Source: an uncultured Pseudomonadota bacterium (GTDB taxonomy: Bacteria > Pseudomonadota > Alphaproteobacteria > Rs-D84). From it: a stretch of DNA of 8,142 bases. The stretch is taken from assembly GCA_947169505.1 (NCBI GenBank), contig CAMVPZ010000037.1, positions 1 to 8,142 on the forward strand, in the 5' to 3' direction. The notes below the pieces were generated by a model that was not told the DNA's origin, did no database searches, and worked only from the letters and a program-made list of their open reading frames with translations. How positions within the stretch are numbered: the first letter of the stretch is position 1; each line of letters starts with the position of its first letter. Of this stretch, positions 5,301 to 8,142 are shown one piece after another. A program made the position numbers and the translations under genes.

Positions 5301-6767
5301 ATGACTTTTTTAAAATTTTGCAAAATGAACATTTCTTTGTTGGCTGTTTTATGCTGTGCATTTCCAGCGATTGCTTATCAAGAAGCATGGGACAATCCAA
5401 ATGTTAATATGACATCGGGTTCTACGAAACCTGGTTATGCAAATTTAACTTGGTCAACGGGTACTGTATTACCAATAAAAACACGTTCTGGAATGGCGAC
5501 TTTGGTCACATTGCCAAATGGTGAAAAAATTGCTGACGTTGTTTTTGGTGATGATTCGTTATTTTCTTTTGATGGCAAAGTCGGTGGTCAATCTATGTAT
5601 ATAACCCCAACTTCGTCAAATATGGGCAATGATACAAATATGATTGTGACTGGTCAATCTGGTAATACTTACATATTCTATCTTCGTGCGTATCCTATGA
5701 ATTCTGGCGAAATCACTTATTCCCAGGTTGATATATCTGCGGGTTCTGGCGCAAATGTCGTTATATCAAATGGTGGAACAACCACGGGCAGTATGAATTC
5801 TGTATTCACAAAAAACGCACCACAAACGTCTACGATTGGTGTTGATGGCGAAGATTATGGTTGGATAAAGACTATGAAAATTGATCCGTCTGAATTCCGT
5901 TTTGATTTGGATATCTTTGTTCCAAATCCTGATGATTATGTTATCGCCCCAGAACGTGTTTGGCGTGACAGAATATTTACTTATATCGATTTTGGCGACA
6001 AAGTAATTTCCATGACTCAACGTCCTGTTGTATCGTTGTTGGTTGAAGGTGGCGAAAGCCCGGTCAGCTTCCGTACAGACGGTGAAGATGGTCGTTTATT
6101 GATTGTCGAAGCTGTTGGCGATATGGTTTTACGCAGCGGACAACGAATCGTATGTATAAAGAAACGTGAAAAACCATTCTTGATTGCAGATACTGCATCT
6201 GTTATGGCTTTGGCCGAAGCAAATGTTGCACAATCTTTGATGGCCAATCAATCTTTGAATGCCATGGCATACAGTGATGAACAATACGCAATAAATGCAA
6301 ATTATAATAATTATACAACGACACCGACGTTTGTTTATAATCAACCGAATGCTGTGATATATGGTTCTGGTGATATGGGCGGTGGCGCAAACATGATTCC
6401 TGCAACACATCCAACAGCGGGATCTTATTTACCACAATCAAACATCCCTCTTATTACCAGCAATCAAACAGGTGTTGCGGTTGAATTAAAATCTGATACT
6501 TCGGTCAAAGCACTGAATGATTATTGGACTGAATTATTGGCGAAATTCAGTGGTGATGATGGTGTTGGTGTTTTAACCCCATATAAAAACAGTGTATTTT
6601 TCGCAGTAGACGAACAAGGTGTTGGTGAATTGGGTGCAGACTCTGCAACAGCACGTTTGTATCGTTTGCGTATCGGCCCATTGGCTGATATCGATACTGC
6701 ACAAAAATTATGTGATCAATTGTTAAAATTCAGTGGTGCAAGTTGCCACGTAGTCAGGATACAATAA
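5301..6767 (+). CDS. virB9: VirB9/TrbG-like T4SS outer core protein fused to a C-terminal SPOR domain
   Basis: VirB9 proteins form, with VirB7 and the VirB10 tip, the outer-membrane core of type IV secretion systems. The 488 residues are far longer than the usual 270-300. A Sec signal peptide (1-25, cleavage after AIA) is followed by the VirB9 N-terminal domain (about 27-145, with NTYIFYLRAYP at 122-132), a spacer, and the C-terminal VirB9 domain (about 213-286: APERVWRDRIFTYIDF at 216-231, GDMVLRSGQRIVCI at 273-286). Then comes a low-complexity N/Q/A/Y-rich linker (about 300-390) and a SPOR-type domain (about 391-488) with ARLYRLRIGPLADIDTAQKL (451-470) and paired cysteines C471 and C482, as in many alphaproteobacterial SPOR proteins. 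SPOR domains bind denuded septal peptidoglycan. The ribosome site GGAAG lies 7 bases before ATG. The VirB9 and SPOR assignments are from sequence pattern; the joint role is inference. Confidence 0.87.
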   Translation: MTFLKFCKMNISLLAVLCCAFPAIAYQEAWDNPNVNMTSGSTKPGYANLTWSTGTVLPIKTRSGMATLVTLPNGEKIADVVFGDDSLFSFDGKVGGQSMYITPTSSNMGNDTNMIVTGQSGNTYIFYLRAYPMNSGEITYSQVDISAGSGANVVISNGGTTTGSMNSVFTKNAPQTSTIGVDGEDYGWIKTMKIDPSEFRFDLDIFVPNPDDYVIAPERVWRDRIFTYIDFGDKVISMTQRPVVSLLVEGGESPVSFRTDGEDGRLLIVEAVGDMVLRSGQRIVCIKKREKPFLIADTASVMALAEANVAQSLMANQSLNAMAYSDEQYAINANYNNYTTTPTFVYNQPNAVIYGSGDMGGGANMIPATHPTAGSYLPQSNIPLITSNQTGVAVELKSDTSVKALNDYWTELLAKFSGDDGVGVLTPYKNSVFFAVDEQGVGELGADSATARLYRLRIGPLADIDTAQKLCDQLLKFSGASCHVVRIQ

Positions 6768-6773
6768 AATAAC

Positions 6774-8142
6774 ATGGCAGATATCAAAGAAAATTTTGAA
6801 GATTTTCGCAGCAACACACCAAAACACATTCAATGGTTGTTGTTGGGTGTTGCTTTTTTAATCGTTGTTATATTATTGACTTTGTTGTTAACGAATAAAT
6901 CCAGCAACGAAAAATCTGTTAAGGAGGTGAACAAACAAATAGATTTAACATTTAATCCATCGCACATCGAATTCAAAGATGTAAAAGTTGGGGATTCTGC
7001 AAATAAATCTATTGATGTTTCTGCCAGTGCTCAAATCATTATTGACAGTGTCAAAATACCTTTGGATGGTTTTAAAACGCCAAACGATTGTTCTTATGGT
7101 TTGACTGATTCTTGCACAATCAAAGTAATATATTTACCAACCAAAGTGCAAAATAATTCCCAAACAAGCCTTACAATTACTTGGCATGCTGAGGGTCAAG
7201 AAGACATGATTCACACGGCTGAAATTCCGGTTATGTTTAATTCATACAAAGAACCGGAACCGGTTATTGAACCTGAGTCAGAACCAGAAGAACCAGAATT
7301 CGTTGATGATGAATTCGAAGAAATATTTGATGACGAACCAGAACCAGAACCGGTACGTGAAATAAAGCAAATTGCTGTACCGAATCCTATTAAACAAGAA
7401 CCAGAAATTAAACCGGTTGTGCCACCAAAAAAATGTTCTGAATTTGCAATACCGGGGTATGATACATCTGGTCGTCAAATTGGTTGGATAAAACCCGAAC
7501 GTGGTGCGAATTATTTTTATCCATTGACTGACAAAGATTGTTCAAATCCAACCGGCAAATATGATATGACAACGGGTATTATTACTTCATTAAAAGACGG
7601 AACGAAAATCGGGACAGATTCTGATCATATTGGATACAGAAATGTTCGTGAAAGAAATTTAAAGGTTCCAAAATTGTCTATGCCGAGTTTGTCTGGCTCA
7701 CAAATTGCACGTTCAAACAGTGGTCAATGGGGTGACGATGCACAATGGAGTTCGAACACCTCAAACGATAACAAAAAATTCAATCGGGATGAAAAAGATT
7801 TACCAACAAAAGAAAAATTGATGGGCTCTGCGAAAGTTGGCGAATTTGTTTCTTCTTCAATGCCTTATGACAGAACATTTATATTGCGTCAATTTAAACC
7901 GATACCTGCAACCATTGTTTCAGAGGTTCGTGCCGACCCAAGTGTTTATGGCTGCAACAAAGCCGGTCAAGATTGCGATCCCAAAAAAAATTACAGTGTC
8001 CCTGTTCGTGCAACAGTTGACAGAAACGTTTATTCCGATGACGGACGGACGATTATATTACCAACCGGAACATTATTGTTGGGTTATTTGGATGGTAAAT
8101 TGCCGGGACCGTATCAGGCATTTGGCCGTATGAACATCAAAT
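6774..8142 (+). CDS. virB10: VirB10/TrbI-like T4SS channel protein, partial, with an extra predicted beta-sandwich domain
   Basis: VirB10 spans both membranes and gates the secretion channel. The visible 456 residues stop inside the conserved TrbI domain. Order: cytoplasmic 1-20; membrane span about 21-40; predicted ASH/HYDIN-like domain about 56-156 (FNPSHIEFKDVKVGD near 60-74, DCSYGLTDSCTIKVIYLPT 105-123, cysteines C106 and C114); acidic proline/glutamate-rich stretch 160-218; an unassigned segment 221-290 with C221 and C256; and a serine/asparagine-rich linker. The VirB10 core starts near 376 and contains PVRATVDRNVYSDDGRTIIL (410-429) and PTGTLLLGYLDG (430-441), the typical RDVYSTDGR and LPRGSRLIGEYDG equivalents. 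ATG 6774 is 6 bases after virB9; the only ribosome-like AGGA (6756-6759) is 14 bases away, so coupling to virB9 translation is likely. VirB10 identity is firm; the extra domain is inference. Confidence 0.9.
   Translation, partial: MADIKENFEDFRSNTPKHIQWLLLGVAFLIVVILLTLLLTNKSSNEKSVKEVNKQIDLTFNPSHIEFKDVKVGDSANKSIDVSASAQIIIDSVKIPLDGFKTPNDCSYGLTDSCTIKVIYLPTKVQNNSQTSLTITWHAEGQEDMIHTAEIPVMFNSYKEPEPVIEPESEPEEPEFVDDEFEEIFDDEPEPEPVREIKQIAVPNPIKQEPEIKPVVPPKKCSEFAIPGYDTSGRQIGWIKPERGANYFYPLTDKDCSNPTGKYDMTTGIITSLKDGTKIGTDSDHIGYRNVRERNLKVPKLSMPSLSGSQIARSNSGQWGDDAQWSSNTSNDNKKFNRDEKDLPTKEKLMGSAKVGEFVSSSMPYDRTFILRQFKPIPATIVSEVRADPSVYGCNKAGQDCDPKKNYSVPVRATVDRNVYSDDGRTIILPTGTLLLGYLDGKLPGPYQAFGRMNIK
6921..6930 (+). 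other. Perfect internal Shine-Dalgarno sequence inside virB10
   Basis: AAGGAGGTGA at codons 50-52 of virB10 is a full 10-base complement to the 3' end of bacterial 16S rRNA. No in-frame ATG, GTG or TTG lies at the right distance downstream, so it does not mark an internal start. Such sites can slow ribosomes; here it falls about 10 codons after the membrane span, where a pause could aid membrane insertion. That effect is inference. Confidence 0.55.
7251..7355 (+). repeat. Degenerate GAACCAGAA repeat coding for Glu-Pro tract
   Basis: Repeated GAACC(A/G)GAA units encode the EPEP-type acidic tract at residues 160-194 of VirB10. Such proline-rich periplasmic stretches are typical of the VirB10/TonB style and keep the inner-membrane anchor at a distance from the outer domain. 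Units are imperfect and the tract is likely variable in length between strains. Confidence 0.75.

Noticed and set aside
5334..5352. Lipobox in the VirB9 signal peptide (LAVLCC)
   Set aside because: The residues before the cysteines do not fit the lipobox consensus, and a clear AIA signal peptidase I site follows.
7278..7478. Minus-strand aromatic-rich frame opposite virB10
   Set aside because: It is the reverse complement of the Glu-Pro repeat (GAA/CCA codons read as Phe/Trp) and shows no independent signal.

Overview
The window joins a core housekeeping operon on the minus strand (1-4333) to the start of a chromosomal type IV secretion (T4SS) operon on the plus strand (4571-8142, running off the right edge). 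The protein sequences, the tRNA-Trp/secE/nusG/rplK/rplA/rplJ/rplL/rpoB order, and the T4SS and SPOR sequence styles suggest a low-GC, probably host-associated or uncultured alphaproteobacterium. Family level cannot be settled from this window. Base composition and codon habits look alike in both halves, so there is no sign that the T4SS genes arrived recently.

Minus strand, in order of transcription: candidate promoters (about 4397-4480), tRNA-Trp(CCA), secE, nusG, a 100-base spacer with a hairpin, rplK, rplA, a 180-base leader, rplJ, rplL, a 168-base spacer with three hairpins, and the first 347 codons of rpoB. The 180-base leader holds a well-matched L10-binding mRNA leader. Spacing is tight wherever no RNA structure intervenes. 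The three long spacers sit where ribosomal-protein autoregulation (L1 and L10) and the rplL/rpoB expression step are expected. RpoB keeps the family backbone but is divergent in the normally near-invariant segment around residues 138-157.

Plus strand: VirB8-like inner-membrane protein (GTG start), VirB9-like secretin-complex protein with a signal peptide, and VirB10-like channel protein (3' end missing). The order virB8-virB9-virB10 is that of classical T4SS core complexes. The proteins are unusual. VirB9 carries a C-terminal SPOR (septal peptidoglycan-binding) domain after a low-complexity linker. VirB10 carries a predicted ASH/HYDIN-like beta-sandwich domain between its transmembrane helix and its acidic proline-rich stretch. 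No virB7 lipoprotein gene is seen next to them. Together these suggest a variant envelope-spanning core complex that may be anchored to peptidoglycan, possibly at division sites.

The roughly 240-base divergent region (4334-4570) holds the promoters of both operons, so essential translation and transcription genes and a secretion machine share one control region. No CRISPR array, insertion sequence, integrase, phage gene or rRNA gene is visible.
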